DNA of 64,000 nucleotides from assembly GCA_025786725.1 (NCBI GenBank), contig JAHLTZ010000011.1, positions 372,001 to 436,000 on the forward strand. The letters run 5' to 3'. Positions 25,672 to 38,913 of the stretch are shown piece by piece. Made by a program: the position numbers and the translations under genes. The notes under the pieces were generated by a model. That model had not been told where the DNA came from, ran no database searches, and was given only the letters and a program-made list of their open reading frames with translations. This DNA comes from Syncephalis fuscata. Its lineage: Eukaryota; Zoopagomycota; Zoopagomycetes; Zoopagales; Piptocephalidaceae. How positions within the stretch are numbered: position 1 is the stretch's first letter; every line of letters starts with the position of its first letter.

Positions 25672-25929
25672 TCATTTGGTATCTGTAATTTTCACCGATT
25701 TATAAGCGGGCCGAGGAACATGCCTAATGGGTTCAATTAATCCTGGCTTATCAAGCGTACGGCGTACTTTTGCTGATTTGGGAGAGGGTCGAGGAACATG
25801 CCTAATGGGTTCAACTAATCCTGGTCCATTAGGTACACGACGTATCAATGCTGGTTTGGCGGTAACCGTAGCCGTACCAACAATAAAAAGCACAAATAAA
25901 GTGCAAATGGTAGTAGTAAAAAGCTTCAT
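25672..25929 (-). CDS. Small secreted peptide precursor with dibasic sites and tandem internal repeat
   Basis: An 85-residue intronless frame. Residues 1-24 are a signal peptide (MKLFTTTICTLFVLFIVG, cleavage near VTA). The mature part begins KPALIRR and holds two copies of a 15-residue unit, PGLVEPIRHVPRPSPKS and PGLIEPIRHVPRPAYKS, separated by KVRR. RR pairs sit before each copy, the arrangement used by Kex2-type proteases to release repeated peptides. The AKPxLxRR segment after the signal peptide also occurs in the micro-exon gene at 43.1 kb. A TATA box lies about 95 bp upstream on the minus strand. Function is unknown; a signalling or effector peptide is possible. Confidence 0.75.
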   Translation of the reverse strand: MKLFTTTICTLFVLFIVGTATVTAKPALIRRVPNGPGLVEPIRHVPRPSPKSAKVRRTLDKPGLIEPIRHVPRPAYKSVKITDTK

Positions 25930-26813
25930 GTTGATAATAACACTGTTGCTAAAGATTCTGGTATGTTCAGTTGAAAGTAGGATGCTTGATGCTTAGAACT
26001 TCAGTTTACATATTTTAGTATCCTATTTATACTTTAAACCAGCAGTGTACTACATACATCAAATACGGCTAATCACTGTATCAGTAGTTGTTGCAACAGA
26101 CCAAACATAGTTTGCCTTGTCTCTCGGCTAAAGACAAAATAGTCTAATTATAGTTTTTATTACCAATAAAACATAATGGTTAGCTATACACTATGGCTAT
26201 TCACATAATAATACTAATTGGTTGGCTAATTGGATGGCTAATTGGCGCATTGGCTTTGTAGTTGTATTTTTAGCAGCAACCATTGTTTGTAGACTGATAG
26301 TTGCAATAATCTAATTGCCATAACAAAGTAAAACAATTTTATAGTAAGCAATGCAAAATAAATCTATAATAAACAAAGAATGTAACTCTACAGTAGACAA
26401 AGCAATGTAACAATTATTGCCGTTGTATATCTAAACTATTATTAGATTGTATATATTGCAATATATAGGCCAGGCCAGTGGCTAAATAGCAATGGTCATT
26501 ATGCTAGATAAAAAACATTATTATAAAATCTGTGTACCATAGCTATTCAAATACAAAGACGAAACACCAACATAATGACAATATAATTGTTTATAGTGTT
26601 GATTGTTGTATGGTGTAACCATCAGGTATACAACAGAGTAACAATTGACCAATCAACCAATTACCACACCTGGAGTATTTTTATATTTTTTATCATTCCA
26701 AAACAAGCATGCTTATTCTATACGAAATTATTGTTTGTTAATTATAACCAAAAAGACATTTTGATATTCAGACAGCCGTATTCGCACTAACAAAGAAAAA
26801 GGATTCTTTAACG
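25930..26813. other. Divergent intergenic region
   Basis: Between the minus-strand peptide gene and SNAPC4. AT-rich. The frame at 26587-26790 lacks protein-like character, and I see no other feature. Confidence 0.45.
26024..26031 (-). promoter_or_regulatory. TATA box of the small peptide gene
   Basis: TATAAATA on the minus strand, about 95 bp upstream of the ATG at 25929. Confidence 0.55.
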
Positions 26814-29273
26814 ATGAATGAGATTGCCAAAGAAAAAGAGGCTAGCGAGAAAACATTCCGTTTGCTTAAACTGAATCGCGAGTATCAGGCTAGACTGCAA
26901 CAACAAATAGAAACAATACGCCTTCAGCGTGCAGAACTTGAAAGAAAAAAGGTTTAGTAGTTGAAAGGTGTAAATTTAAACAAAATATTAAGCTTTGTTC
27001 TATAGCAAACTATTGTTTGCGCGTATAATGACAGGCGTAATGCTTTACAAGAAGAAGCTATTCAATTCAATATAAACGTCAAAGCTCCACGAACCAACAC
27101 TTCTGGACTACCTAGTGAACTCTATGGACATGTAAGCATAGTAATGATTAAAATGGCGCCTATTTACAATATATATATTGTTTATCGTATAGATTAACAG
27201 CTTTGGTAGACCAAAAAAGTTAGATTTTTACAATCAAGGACCAGTAATTCGACGATCACGTAAATGTAAATAAATATCAAATATCTGTGAATATCAGCTT
27301 ATATTTATTAAATTAAATAGGGTCAGATCATGAACGGCAGCTTTTAGCCATGGCAATTCGTCAACAAAATCATGAATTTATTGCCACAACGAGAATGCTA
27401 GAGTAAGTTGATGGAGTTATGTAAATTTATCATGATTGTTATTTATAAAACGATGTTCAGGGGAAAGTCTCCAGGACTAGCCGGATTTTCGTTATCTGAC
27501 AATGAAGTGGAACGAGAACATCGATTTCTATCGCGTATCAATTGGAAGCGAGTAGCAGTAGGATTTGTAAGTATAAGCATTCAGTAGAAGCTCAAAATCT
27601 TATAAAACATTTAGCTGCCAAATCGAACGCCAGTTGAATGTATGATACGCTGGGTGGCCCATGACCATCCACTTATTAATAAACATCCATGGTCGGTTGA
27701 AGAGGATGCTATGTTGCGTAATATTGCTAAAAAGCATAAGGAACGTAACTGGGAAGCTATTGCTTTAGAATTAAAGGTGGGTAAATAGTAAAAGCATTAT
27801 ATTTAATATTTAGTTTGCATATTAGACAAATCGAACTAGTTGGCAATGTTTTAAACAGCATCGTAGTCATTTATGGGAGGAACAAGGTCGACGGTAAATA
27901 ATTAAATAGCGACACAAAGTATAAGAATATTAATAATAAACCATAGAAAATGGACACCAGCTGAAGATGCCATTCTTTCACAGGCAGTTGCTATGTGTGG
28001 CGAACGCAATTGGCAACAAGGCAAGCTAGATGACTTGTTAACATTTTATTGCTAACTCAATATTAGTGGCCACCTGTTTTGATAATCGTACGGGACAACA
28101 ATGCTTACATCGTTGGACAAAAACGCTTAAACCTGGCATGCGTAAAGGTCGATGGAATGCGGAAGAGGATGAGGTATGAATCAGCTAATGATATGTATAC
28201 TGTGACACGTATTTATCTGAATAATAGGCATTGAAAAACGCCGTGGCACTTCATGGATCAAACAACTGGGTCAAGGTGGCAGCACACGTAATGGAACGAT
28301 CGGATGTTCAGTGTCGAGAGCGCTGGACCAATGTATTGAACCCTGATATTGCTCGTGGAGAATGGAGTGCTGAGGTAAGCTATATATATATTCGTGTATT
28401 AAAGAATATCAAATTAAATAATATATTTATTATTATTAAATGGACGAGTAGGAAGATAAAGCACTATTACAATCTGTGGCTGTGCACGGTGCACACTCAT
28501 GGGCTACTGTAGCACGAGAAATGGGGCTGCGGCGTACTGATAATCATGTAAGTAGCAAGTAATAGATACAACTTATTCGGGTGTTGTTAACAATAACATT
28601 TAGTGTTGGCGTCGTTACAAGCAACTGAAAGCGGCTGGCCTAGTGCCACAATCTATTCTGGATAGTGATCGGTCCTATCAACGTCGAGGATCGGAAGCAA
28701 CACCGAATACAGTGTCATCACCAAGCATTGTTGTTCACTCACCTTCGACTCCTACTACTATCCCGCATAAACGGAAGGCTGATGTCATACCAACACCACG
28801 ACAAACCAAAATACAACGACAACCGTTATTGCCGGAATGTATACGTATGGCGAATAAGCTTGTAGTGTCACCTATATGGGTGCCGGCACTAGGAGTGAAC
28901 TGTCCCCAACCATGGACTGGTACCGATCCAGTATGCAAACCAAAGAGCCAAGAAGTCGATGGCCTACCACAAATAGCGACAGTTTCACGAATACCCGAGA
29001 TGATTGATAAAGATGCACGATATCTAAAAGGCTGGATTACACACACCAAGCGGGTAAGTTATTACTACCACACAAACGAACACCGTACTAAATGTTTATA
29101 AAACCTAGAATTTGTTACAGCTAAATGGCCGACAGGAAGGTAAAGAACGTATTATGGCAACTATGCCACCATCAGAGGCAGTGGGTATGTCACTTGCTCG
29201 TACACTTGAGTGTACCAATACAGTACCAGGTAAGTGTATTTTCATTAATGAAATAAGTATTGTATTAATATAC

Positions 29274-29308
<35 letters not shown>

Positions 29309-29473
29309 ATGGTAGACGTCTCACATGCAATGAATGAAGCATTGGCCACAACTGATCCAGTCTTAGCTGCAAGAATGGAGGCATCACCGGGTCTTCGTCG
29401 ATTATCGAAACAACTTAAGGCGCTCTACACTTGGCCTATGCTTTTGGGCCAACTCGATATTAAGATGCAATAA
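26814..29473 (+). CDS. SNAPC4: snRNA-activating protein complex subunit 4 (Myb-repeat protein)
   Basis: SNAPC4 (SNAP190) binds the proximal sequence element of snRNA genes. The N terminus is a coiled coil ([20 protein letters not shown]). After [19 protein letters not shown] come the Myb repeats: [20 protein letters not shown] with [18 protein letters not shown], then [40 protein letters not shown] and [20 protein letters not shown], each with the spaced tryptophans and a QC.ERW-type third helix. This is the 4.5-repeat design typical of SNAPC4. About twelve short exons are present, and one intron starts with GC (GCAAGC, 28021). The C-terminal half is basic and low-complexity. The frame is intact throughout. 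Stop TAA at 29471-29473. Confidence 0.9.
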
Positions 29474-29654
29474 TTCAGAGTAAATAAATAAAAAGTACTA
29501 TAATGCATCTATAAAAAGGCCTGATGACGTATGCCATATTGGTAGTAGTAATAATCACTTGTTTTCTGTTTCTATACGTGTTATTTAATATTTGGATACA
29601 CTCAAGTGTGGGCGCTAGTTATTGTCTATTACCATACAAATATTTAAATAACCC

Positions 29655-31020
29655 ATGAAATTAAGAGAATTGATCATGGATAGCAGTGAATACACGTCAA
29701 TTTCCACTGAGCTATTATGGCTAGCGTGTAATTTTACATTTGATATAGCCTATTTTCTACTTAAAATATCTACTTGTTCTTTACTTGTTTGTTCGTTTCT
29801 ATTTCAAATTAGAAAGATTATTCAGTTGAAGAGTAGCGCCGGCATCAGTGTATGGTTTCTATTTATTAGTGTTATAGGCAGTTGGTCCAATGCTGTTAAT
29901 GTAGTTATTCTACAGTGGCCCACTATCCAGTGTTGTTCCAAAGTAGTGAGTTACTAATGACATCAAGTAGCATGACCCGATTAAGACTATTAAGTAATAG
30001 CTAATAGCTAATAACTATTCTAGGCTATGCTTATTTGTATTGATCAAGCATTTCCTATTGCTCAATTAATAACATCAGCACTAGGCCTAGTAACAATGTA
30101 TCCTTTAGTCTAACAAATACAATTAGAACTATTATAATCTTAACTCTAAATAGATTTTGCATTTGTGTTTATTATTTTCCAAAAGACAAACGATATATCA
30201 ATCGTATTGCTTTACCATTAGAAGATGAAAATAGCACAGAAGAATATCAAACTAATGACAGCCTACTAATTGAAAACACGCCAAATAATGAGAATTGTCA
30301 AATGACACCCGAGCAAATTGAATTGCCCAAAATAATGATCCAAGAATGGGCAACTGCCCAATTACTCACTAGACTTGTACTGGGCTGGATGCTGTTCACC
30401 GTAATGGCCAGTCTAATAATGACTATGACGATAGATGGCACAACTTTTATCTACGTATATCGATGGGCCCAATTACTCGGTGTCATCAATCTATCTACTA
30501 TAATCATGCAATTCATACCTCAACTATGGACTACGTGGCGTTGTAAGGTTAGAACTAAATACTTTTAGAGTCATTTTATCATTCTATTATACTAATAATA
30601 ACCATAATATTAACCACAAACATGTATTATAGGAGATTGGTGCACTTAGTATGGGATTTCTATCCTTTCAGTTAATGGGTAACCAATAATGTAATACTAA
30701 TCAATAACACCATTACTAATGCTATACTAGTTGGTATTCCATTCACCTATGTACTTATACGACAAGATGGTGCTGACTGGTCAACGTGGACACCGTCATT
30801 TATTCTAACATTCTTTCAAATTATTCTATTCAGTTTATGTCTATTCTATTACATTAATAATAGCCGTCCTGGATCAATAGTATTGCCAGATGAGAGCACA
30901 GCCAATTCAAGTGTTTATCTACCGCATTTATCATCCACTAGTGACAGTCTATCCATTTATGAAGATAATACTTATTTTAGTGGCAATACTGCCCGTCAAG
31001 AACTCTTTTCAAATCAATAA
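29655..31020 (+). CDS. PQ-loop repeat integral membrane protein
   Basis: Multiple transmembrane segments with two PQ-loop-like motifs. The first is FLFQIRKIIQLKSSAGISVW, followed by GSWSNAVNVVILQWP; the second is MQFIPQLWTTWRCK, followed by GALSMGFLSFQLMG. The arrangement (seven helices, loops 1 and 5) fits the lysosomal/vacuolar transporter group that includes cystinosin and PQLC proteins. An acidic hydrophilic loop lies between the halves and an acidic Ser-rich tail follows the last helix. Introns lie near 29945-30023, 30100-30153, 30547-30633 and 30677-30731. The substrate cannot be read from the sequence. Stop TAA at 31018-31020. Confidence 0.78.
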
Positions 31021-31193
31021 ATTAATAAACCATTTGTTACATTGTTAATTAAATGCATTTATATTCAAACATTAGAATCTCACTTTATTCTAGTATAAGC
31101 AAACAGACAGACAGACAAACAAACACATGAAAAATAAAGGCATTGCTATTGACAATCAACAGCATAATCGAATATCTAAACTATAGATGCTAG

Positions 31194-32745
31194 TTAATTA
31201 TTATTATTATTATTACCAGTTACTTGTTGTTTAGTAAATGACATAGTAGTAGTAGTAGTGGTAGTAGTAGTGGTAGTATTGACAGTGTTGGTATTGGTCG
31301 AGTCTTCTATAGCCAATTCATTCATCATTACGGCCAATGCTTGTTCCTCGGGTGTATTAACTCGGGCAATATATGGATCAGATGCCACTATAGGTGGTCC
31401 TAGCGCAGTAAGTAGAGCCGTATCCGGTTCAGTCTTGTTTAGCCTAGGTGATGCATCTCGACTAGTACTACTTCCTCCATACATATATTCATCTGGATCA
31501 TAGTAATGCGCCTGGCTATGAGAGTCATAACTGAAACTATGTTCTCCTTCAGAATCAGCGTAGAATTGCTGTGAATGCTGCATGAATTGCTCGTCATCCT
31601 CTTCTTGCTCCATTGTATCAAACATATCTATAGATTGGTTATTTAAAGTAGGCAATTATAGATGCGCGTTCAATTAGCTAATTACCATGGTATGAACTTG
31701 AATTGGCTTCCAATTCCATAATATCAATATCATCATCAATTTCATACATATTGATATTGTCACTGACTGACTCGGTACGGGTTAACATATCAACCGGTCC
31801 ACCATAGACACTACGAACTCTTGTACCCATATCTCTTAATACATCAACTACACCATTGCCATTGCCTGATGGATCCTCCCATACATTTGGCTTCATCATT
31901 CGAACAAGTCCACCCACAGCATGGATAATATCCGGCCATGAAAGCTGTCGTTCATAGGCAGATCGTAGTGCATGTAGGGTAGAGTAGTGAACACGGTCAT
32001 CTCCATTCAATGCATAATGGAGTGCATCGAGTTGTCGTCTAGATACACCTAGTAAATTGTATACATTTGCATATTAGATGAAATGCACACTGTACTATGA
32101 CTAATAGTGTAGTAACTTACCCAAGTCAGCAATGATACCCGCTTCGAGTACCACACGCCAAACACGGAATCGACAAGCATCACTCACTCGCGTGGTATTG
32201 CCAAGATATCGATCCATATCACGTTCAACCTCGGCGTGTCCCACCTCGTTGGCATCAAGACGTAGTGTTTGCAGGAATCCTGGCCAATGGGCGGCTTCTT
32301 TCGGCCCACCCACGACAAATGCCGCGTTGATACGCTTTAGTGTAGGATATGCTTCACAGACACGATCCACCATGGCGTGGTAGGCCGGCTGGCTGCGACA
32401 CAGCTCGCCTATACGCTGGATAGTCGCACCAAGAGCGGGTGGTGTTGTAGGCAGGCCACCTACATCCGTGCCGGCACAGTAGGCCCGTAGCAACTGAGCC
32501 ACATGTACCTGTGACGAAGCAGGTCCCGCGGTAGGCGTGCTAGGCGTGCTAGGCGTAACAGGTGGCGTCACTGTCGCGGCAGTCAAGTCATCTAGATGAG
32601 CCAACAAGTTGTATAGCTCTTCGACGTTAACCGCTCCAGTTGACCGACTAGTCTCCATCTGGAATCGAAGTGGACACGTTTGAGCTATACTAAAGTGGAA
32701 TAGAGAGAATAGTCCAGATATAAGCACTGTAAAGCTAAATAGCAA
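31194..32745 (-). CDS. Uncharacterised helical protein with acidic, Asn-rich tail
   Basis: Three exons: 32745 to about 32121, about 32043-31683 and about 31655-31194. The central part is helical (VAQLLRAYCAGTDVGG, PALGATIQRIGELCRSQPAY, FRVWRVVLEAGIIADLG, LDALHYALNGDDRVHYS, WPDIIHAVGGLVRMMKPNV). The last exon is acidic (DTMEQEEDDEQFM) and ends in polyThr and polyAsn. The first 22 residues resemble a signal peptide, but METSRSTG 29 residues later is an equally good start and suits the rest of the protein better. I do not recognise the family. Confidence 0.68.
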
Positions 32746-33154
32746 CTGTTATAGAATAGGAGAGTAGTAGAAGTAGAATAGAAGGAAGTAAGAGGAGTAT
32801 GAGGAATAGGAGATATAGTATGAACGATGAACAATAAAGTAAGACTGGTGATAGTGACCGTAGTTTAATCAATAGTATTAATGGTGTTGTTAATACAAAA
32901 TGTGTTAATTGTGCTAATAGTTAATAGTTTACAACTATTATGATTATTATGATTATTAAAGTGTGTAAATGATATCACCACATATGTGTTCGCGGTGTAT
33001 TTGTTTCTTTTATTCTCTTTTCTCTCTTTTTGATCGTCCAACGCGTGTTGTTGTGACATCAGGTAGAGTACACAGTATTTATAGTTATCTACGAGTACTG
33101 ATCTGTATTGTTACGGGTCTTGTTACTTGGATCGATTCTAGTCTTGAGACGACA
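32746..33154. promoter_or_regulatory. Divergent promoter region
   Basis: Separates the minus-strand helical protein gene and RAE1 (+). A purine-rich AGAAG/GGAAG tract lies at about 32756-32815. No TATA box recognised. Confidence 0.4.
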
Positions 33155-34632
33155 ATGAATAGCATGAATCAACCTAAAGATTTTGAGGTAAGTATTTGTT
33201 GAATCTAGTTGAATCAACGCGTATTAACCCGACTAATACACACTAACCGTTGGTAATCTATGGTATAGGTTGCGCAACCACCTACAGATAGTATATCTGA
33301 TTTGGCATTCAGTCCAACGGCCGATCTATTAAGCGTTACATCGTGGGACAATCAAGTAGGTTAATTGTTATGCTACTCTATGTAGTATCGTTTTGATAAC
33401 GCTATCCTGGTGAATAGGTGCGTATCTATGAGGTACAACCCAATGGATCGACTGTAGGCAAAGCAATGTATGCTCATGAAGGACCGGTACTGTGTTGTTC
33501 ATGGTCAAAGGTAAATAGCCATAACAATGTAACGATTAAATAACAATTAATGACTAATAATGACTATTTATATAGGATGGATCTAAATTGGCATCTGGTG
33601 GTGGTGATAAGGCAGGGCGTCTATATGATGTGCAGACAGGTCAATCACAACAAATTGCTCAACATGATGCACCCATTAGAAGTATGAAATGGGTTGATAC
33701 AGCTGGTCAGCCTATTCTAGCCACAGGTGGATGGGATAAGATGTTAAAGGTAAGTCAATTATATATAATGTATATATGTATATAATATATATAATGTATA
33801 TATATAATATAATAATATAATTAGTATTGGGATTGTCGACAATCTAATCCAGTGGCATCGGTACAATTACCAGAAAGATGTTACAGTATGGATGCTCTTT
33901 TCCCATTGTTAGTAGTAGGCTGTGCGGATCGACATATTCAAATCTTTAATCTTAACTCACCTACAGCACCATTTAAGGTAAGCTAAATGATATGAATAAG
34001 TAATTACATAAATATTAATCTATCATTATTTGATATAGACTTTACAATCACCGTTGAAATGGCAGACACGATGTGTTTCTTGCTTCCCTACCGGTAATGG
34101 ATTTGCAGTGGGTAGTATCGAGGGAAGAGTGGCCATTCAATATGTAGAAGAGAAAGACGCAATGTAAGTATACATTTGTAATTAGTAACAATATTCATTA
34201 ATAGTATACTAATATGCTGATTAGAAATAACTTTTCGTTTAAATGTCATCGCGATAATAGTCAAGTCTATTCCGTCAATGCCATCAGCTTCCATCCTATT
34301 CATGGCACTTTCTCTACAGCCGGTTCTGATGGCACTTTCAACTTTTGGGATAAAGATTCAAAACAACGACTAAAGATGTTCAACAGTGTTGGTGCACCTA
34401 TTCCATGTACTACATTCAATAGAAATGGCACTATCTTTGCTTATGCCGCCAGCTATGACTGGTCCAAGGTAATATGCACATCATTGACCATCATGGTTAT
34501 TACTTATACTAATACAATATCTATTAATGATAATAGGGACATCAACATGTACCAGCCAATGGTAAACATCAAATATTCCTACATGCTGTTAAAGATGAAG
34601 ATGTGAAGCCACGTGTGCCCAAGAAACGCTAG
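33155..34632 (+). CDS. RAE1: mRNA export factor RAE1/Gle2 (WD40 propeller)
   Basis: RAE1/Gle2 binds the GLEBS motif of nucleoporin 98 and supports mRNA export. Motifs in order: [121 protein letters not shown], then [20 protein letters not shown] and [20 protein letters not shown]. All match the Rae1 propeller, and the C-terminal GHQH block is present. Eight short introns, all canonical, and no frame breaks. The length of about 350 residues is normal for the family. Stop TAG at 34630-34632. Confidence 0.93.
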
Positions 34633-35124
34633 GAGACATATAGTCTTTACTATATGACATCATTGTATGTGGATACGTGTGCGTGTGCATATTATATGGA
34701 TTTGCGATCATGACATCATCGGTCTTTGCCACATACAATATTTTCCTTTTTCATTTAATTCTCATTCACTCTACTTACAACCCACTACTTCTACTACTAT
34801 TTCTGCTATTACTATTGCTATTCAAATAACAATTGTGTGTGTGTGTGTATATGTATATGCGTGTATGTGTATAAATGTGTGTATAAATGAGTGGGCGTGT
34901 GACTTGACAACCATTATTACCACACCAGCACACTACACCATATTACGCTCATCACACCACCATCACCACCAAATCATCACCATGAATTATTAAAGAACAT
35001 TTGTGAGACAGGTTTTACTCTGACAACACCATAAATGACTTATCAGTACATCTGTGTGTCATCGTTTATTCGTGTTTCTTTATCTTAATAACAACATACC
35101 AATTAATAATAGTTTACAATTATA
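34633..35124 (+). other. Intergenic region with (GT)n tract
   Basis: Contains a GT/GTAT-rich stretch at about 34834-34900 and CAC/ATC-rich sequence near 34920-34980. No gene recognised. Confidence 0.5.
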
Positions 35125-36925
35125 ATGACAGACATTATTATTGACAATAACCATGTCAATCATCATAACAATAAGCAGAACGATGTTAATGGACAGTCTA
35201 GGCAATCGTCCACCCCTTTTCCTCTAACCGACGACGATAGAAAAGTATTCTGTGCCACTACTAATGTTGTTACTGCAACATCATCCACGGTTGGACCATC
35301 AACACTAGCATCACACGTGCATAACAATGGGAATACAACGATGTTCACATCAGCCAATCCTTGCTTCTCCTCCTCCTCCTACTCTTCTCCCTTGTGGGCT
35401 GCATCATTGATGTTAAAAGAAGAGGAGGATAGGGTAAAGGCAGGTCGGAAAATGATGGCATGGCGTAAACGTCGTCATACTTCACTGCAAACCCCACTGT
35501 CTATTAGCTCTCTTTCTATTACACCAGCCATTATCAATACCAATACTGCCACTATTAATACCACTAGGGTGAGCAGTGTCCCGCCAATAGCACCCTACCC
35601 ACCACTACTGCTAGTAACGTTTCATCGTCACCATCACTTGTTAAAACAACTTGTTCAGTCCTACCGATACGAAGTAGGCTGGAGTCAATGCCTCAGATGG
35701 ACATTCTCAATCGTGTGACTGCTACGGCGTCGCCGTCACCATCGTTGTCGTCCACACATACTATGGCAACCATGCCCGACAACTTATTAACCGGGGCTTT
35801 ATACTTTTTTGATGGTACAAGTCCATGTTTTGTCGCGGTAACTAATAATAGTAGCAGATTGTCGTTTAATACTATTTTATTTATTATTTATTATTTATAA
35901 TTATTATCTATTTATTAGGTGCCACAATTATGCAGTCATCCTTGTTCGGCAGCTGGTGATATTGTTCATGGTATTGAACGATGGCTTGGCGATATGGCCT
36001 TGCCTGTAAGACCCGCACTATCTTCACCCTCTTCACTGGCCTCTAGTGCTATTGTTTCGCAATCACCTAACTCTCATTTGTTGTTAAAGACGCCTAAATC
36101 GCCTAGAATAGCACCACAGGCGACCATTGCGGCTCCATCTCCTCGTTGGTTGCCTTCACCACTATGTTCGTCAAAGGAAGATCTGTATCCATGGCATGAC
36201 ATTAATTACGTTGAGAGTAATAGCGACGATACTAGTAATACCAATAGTGGTAAAGAGGCATTAGAAAATACATCTTGGCATGCCTATGAACCGAATCGAG
36301 CATTGCTATGGACTGCCAAGACCGGAATATTTCTCAAGGGAGATGAAGAAAAAGAAGAGTTTAAAGAACCATTGGTTGATAGTTATTGGCCTACCATCGA
36401 TGTGGATACATTTAGTAGTGAGAATGATGAAGGGGATGAAGATGATGAGGACGAACACGTGCCTTTACCAAGAAGATCGCGTTTACTAACCGAACAGATT
36501 TCTATACTTGAAGGAGAACTACAAGATTGTATTAGACAACAAGGTAAGTCTATAAGGATATAGTAGACAATGATAGCTATTGCACAATATCTAATAAATG
36601 TTTATTAGCTGCAGTTCAATCAGGAGGATTGATAGGTGTGAGTGTGGATCTGCACATCCAGCCTAGTGAACAATTAGATAAAGATAGTAACTGTGCCGTA
36701 GAAGCATTAAAACACGAGGTAAGTAAATAGTGCATGATTGTAATAAGCTGTTTAAACTAACTATTTAATTATTTATTTATTTATTTTGTTTAGTATTCTT
36801 TTGTTTGTCAATCTAAAGTTCGTGTATGGCCGGCATTGCTATTACGGGTTTCTGAGGAGAGGACAGAGGCAGATTTGACACCACCTTCATGCATATGTGC
36901 TGTACATATAGAGCGTAATAAATGA
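35125..36925 (+). CDS. Uncharacterised low-complexity protein with C-terminal coiled coil
   Basis: Starts MTDIIIDNNHVNHHNN with a long Ser/Thr/Asn-rich region. A one-base shift in the C-rich stretch near 35600 carries the frame into ESMPQMDILNRV, and the exon continues through LLTGALYFFDGTSPCFVA. After an intron (about 35840-35918) the next exon reads PQLCSHPCSAAGDIVHGIER and WLGDMALPV, and ends with an acidic stretch (ENDEGDEDDEDEHV) and a predicted coiled coil LLTEQISILEGELQDCIRQQ. Two more exons give GVSVDLHIQPSEQ and VWPALLLRVSEERTEAD, with TGA at 36923-36925. I do not recognise the family. Confidence 0.65.
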
Positions 36926-37394
36926 ATATTAAATAGATATTATTTATGGCTCATTGTCTGGATATTAATATGCTAATAAGCAGAAAATAAATACAAGTAT
37001 ATAATTAGTAAATACTTGCTAGTTGTGATTATATGAACAGCTGAATAATGTCTAGTTACAAGCATATGGACAGTCACATGATTTAATATGTATTAATGTT
37101 TTAAATGAATATTAGATTTTGGTTAAAATAAGCTATTTAATGAAATATATAATCGTAAACAATAAAAGTAAAGTATGCATTAATTTCGAATAATGATGCA
37201 ACGATCGTAAACTTAACAAAACCATAGAGTTATGAAATAATACTGTATAACAAATTATGTATACAAGTAAGACAACAATCGATATTGATCAACAATACCG
37301 ATGGTAATTGATTTACTTTCATCATCGTGGCAGAGTTGATGCATATTTATGCAACTTATTAGCCGCTATAAAATGTGTTGAAACTATTCCAGTA
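36926..37394. other. Convergent AT-rich intergenic region
   Basis: Between the 3' ends of two genes. Nothing coding or structured was seen. Confidence 0.5.
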
Positions 37395-38035
37395 TTACAT
37401 GCCACAAGATAAGAAACTGGTTGACCAGTCTTCTGGGTGATATGGTAATGCCACTACATCCATACGTAGTTTTATCTTTACTGGTAGTGGTGCGCGTCGG
37501 GTACCACATACATTTGCAAATCGACGTGCAACATCGTCATGTGCTACGGTGCCATTGTAAGCAAGCCAAAGGGGCATTTTGTAAAAATTGTCTTTGCGTT
37601 TATGCAGCCAAGTATTATAAATAATACCACCACCCATATGCTTGTCACTGACCGCATCGTAGACCTAGTGAAATAAGTTAAATTAATTTGCTGAAATGTT
37701 CAAAATAAAAAGCTTACCTCAGCCTTTATTTCATTAAGTTCCCAATTAATAAAGTTTGGATTTTTTATCACCACATGGGCCATATAAAGGCCGTTGACGC
37801 TAAGTGGCGAGGAGCGTACCGGGTATAGAGGTTCTACATCGTTGACGAGCAGGTATGGTCGGCGAGGAATCAAGAAGAAAAGTAGCAAGAATATACCTGC
37901 GACCATAAAAAATGTAAGTAGGCAACAGGCTAGTACGGTGCAGCACCCACAGCGACGTCTGTGAAAAGGTATTCCGCGTTGATCATTAGTAAATGGATGC
38001 TGAGCAGCAGGTGCAGCAGGCGCAGCTTCAGCCAT
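37395..38035 (-). CDS. Single-pass membrane protein with LEA-2-like layout
   Basis: Two exons, 38035 to 37719 and 37664 to 37395. The N terminus is cytosolic and short, ending in a Cys-rich basic stretch (FHRRRCGCC) just before a transmembrane helix (VLACCLLTFFMVAGIFLLLF). The outer part reads NGLYMAHVVIKNPNFINWEL, which resembles the N-x-N-x(W/F) pattern of fungal and plant LEA-2/NDR1-like proteins, then VKIKLRMDVVALPYHPEDW. Two further genes here (52.9 and 55.6 kb) share this design. Cysteines beside the membrane could be palmitoylated, which is inference. Function unknown. Confidence 0.72.
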
Positions 38036-38913
38036 AATGTTGAAAAAGGTTTAATAGCTAATGATGGGTTTTGAGTGTCGAGTATTTATGATGTAGTACA
38101 AATTGCCAAAAAAGTGACAATGTAATAATAAAAGTAATAATTAATTATCAGTAAAACACAAAGTGTATTTCTTATTTGTGATGTTGATAAAAAAAGTAGT
38201 AGTTAATTATTGGGTTTAAAATTAAAGTATGGATAACGGAAATTATTGAAATAAAGTAATTATCGGAATTAGTACGCGCCAGCGCGAGGATTGTTTACGA
38301 ATGTTGGTGAAGGAATACAGCAAATAAAGGTTAGTTGCTTTGCGTATAAATAGGCTACATCTGATATGAACGACTCGAGCAAAAGCCATGCCTTTCAATA
38401 GTCTCATTTACTAAAGGCATGGCAGACGCGCAACTGCAAATGGCTTATCTATATGCATAGTCTGTGACTATAATTGTTAATTTGCTCGGTTACGGTTACT
38501 AGAATGTTTTATACAACCTTGGCATGATGTCGAATTACATTATCACAATAAATGTGCTCTATCATATATTTTCTTGATCAAACTAATCAGAACTTGTAGA
38601 ATGCTATTTTATTTTTACATTTATATTACAAAGTTGCTGCTGAAGTGTAATCTTAACTTTGGTGTGAAAAGTGCAAATCGTTACAATACAAATAATAATT
38701 TTTGAAACCAAACCAACTAAATCGTCAATAATGCATGTTTTAGTACATGTTTTCAGTGAAACAAAATACAAATCAGCGTTTTGAATGATACATTCTATTT
38801 TATTTAAATTCAAATAAATGGTTCTATTATTTTTGTCGTTATATTAACATAGTATATCTCTACTTCTTTAACACCATTATATCTATTTCAATTTATTTTA
38901 GGCTAATATCAGT
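38036..38913. other. Divergent intergenic region
   Basis: AT-rich, with a TATA-like TATAAATA near 38346 on the plus strand. No gene recognised; the minus frame at 38604-38813 does not look coding. Confidence 0.45.

Noticed and set aside
29270-29310. (AT)n/(CATA)n tract as a regulatory element
   Set aside because: It lies inside a SNAPC4 intron and is ordinary microsatellite sequence.
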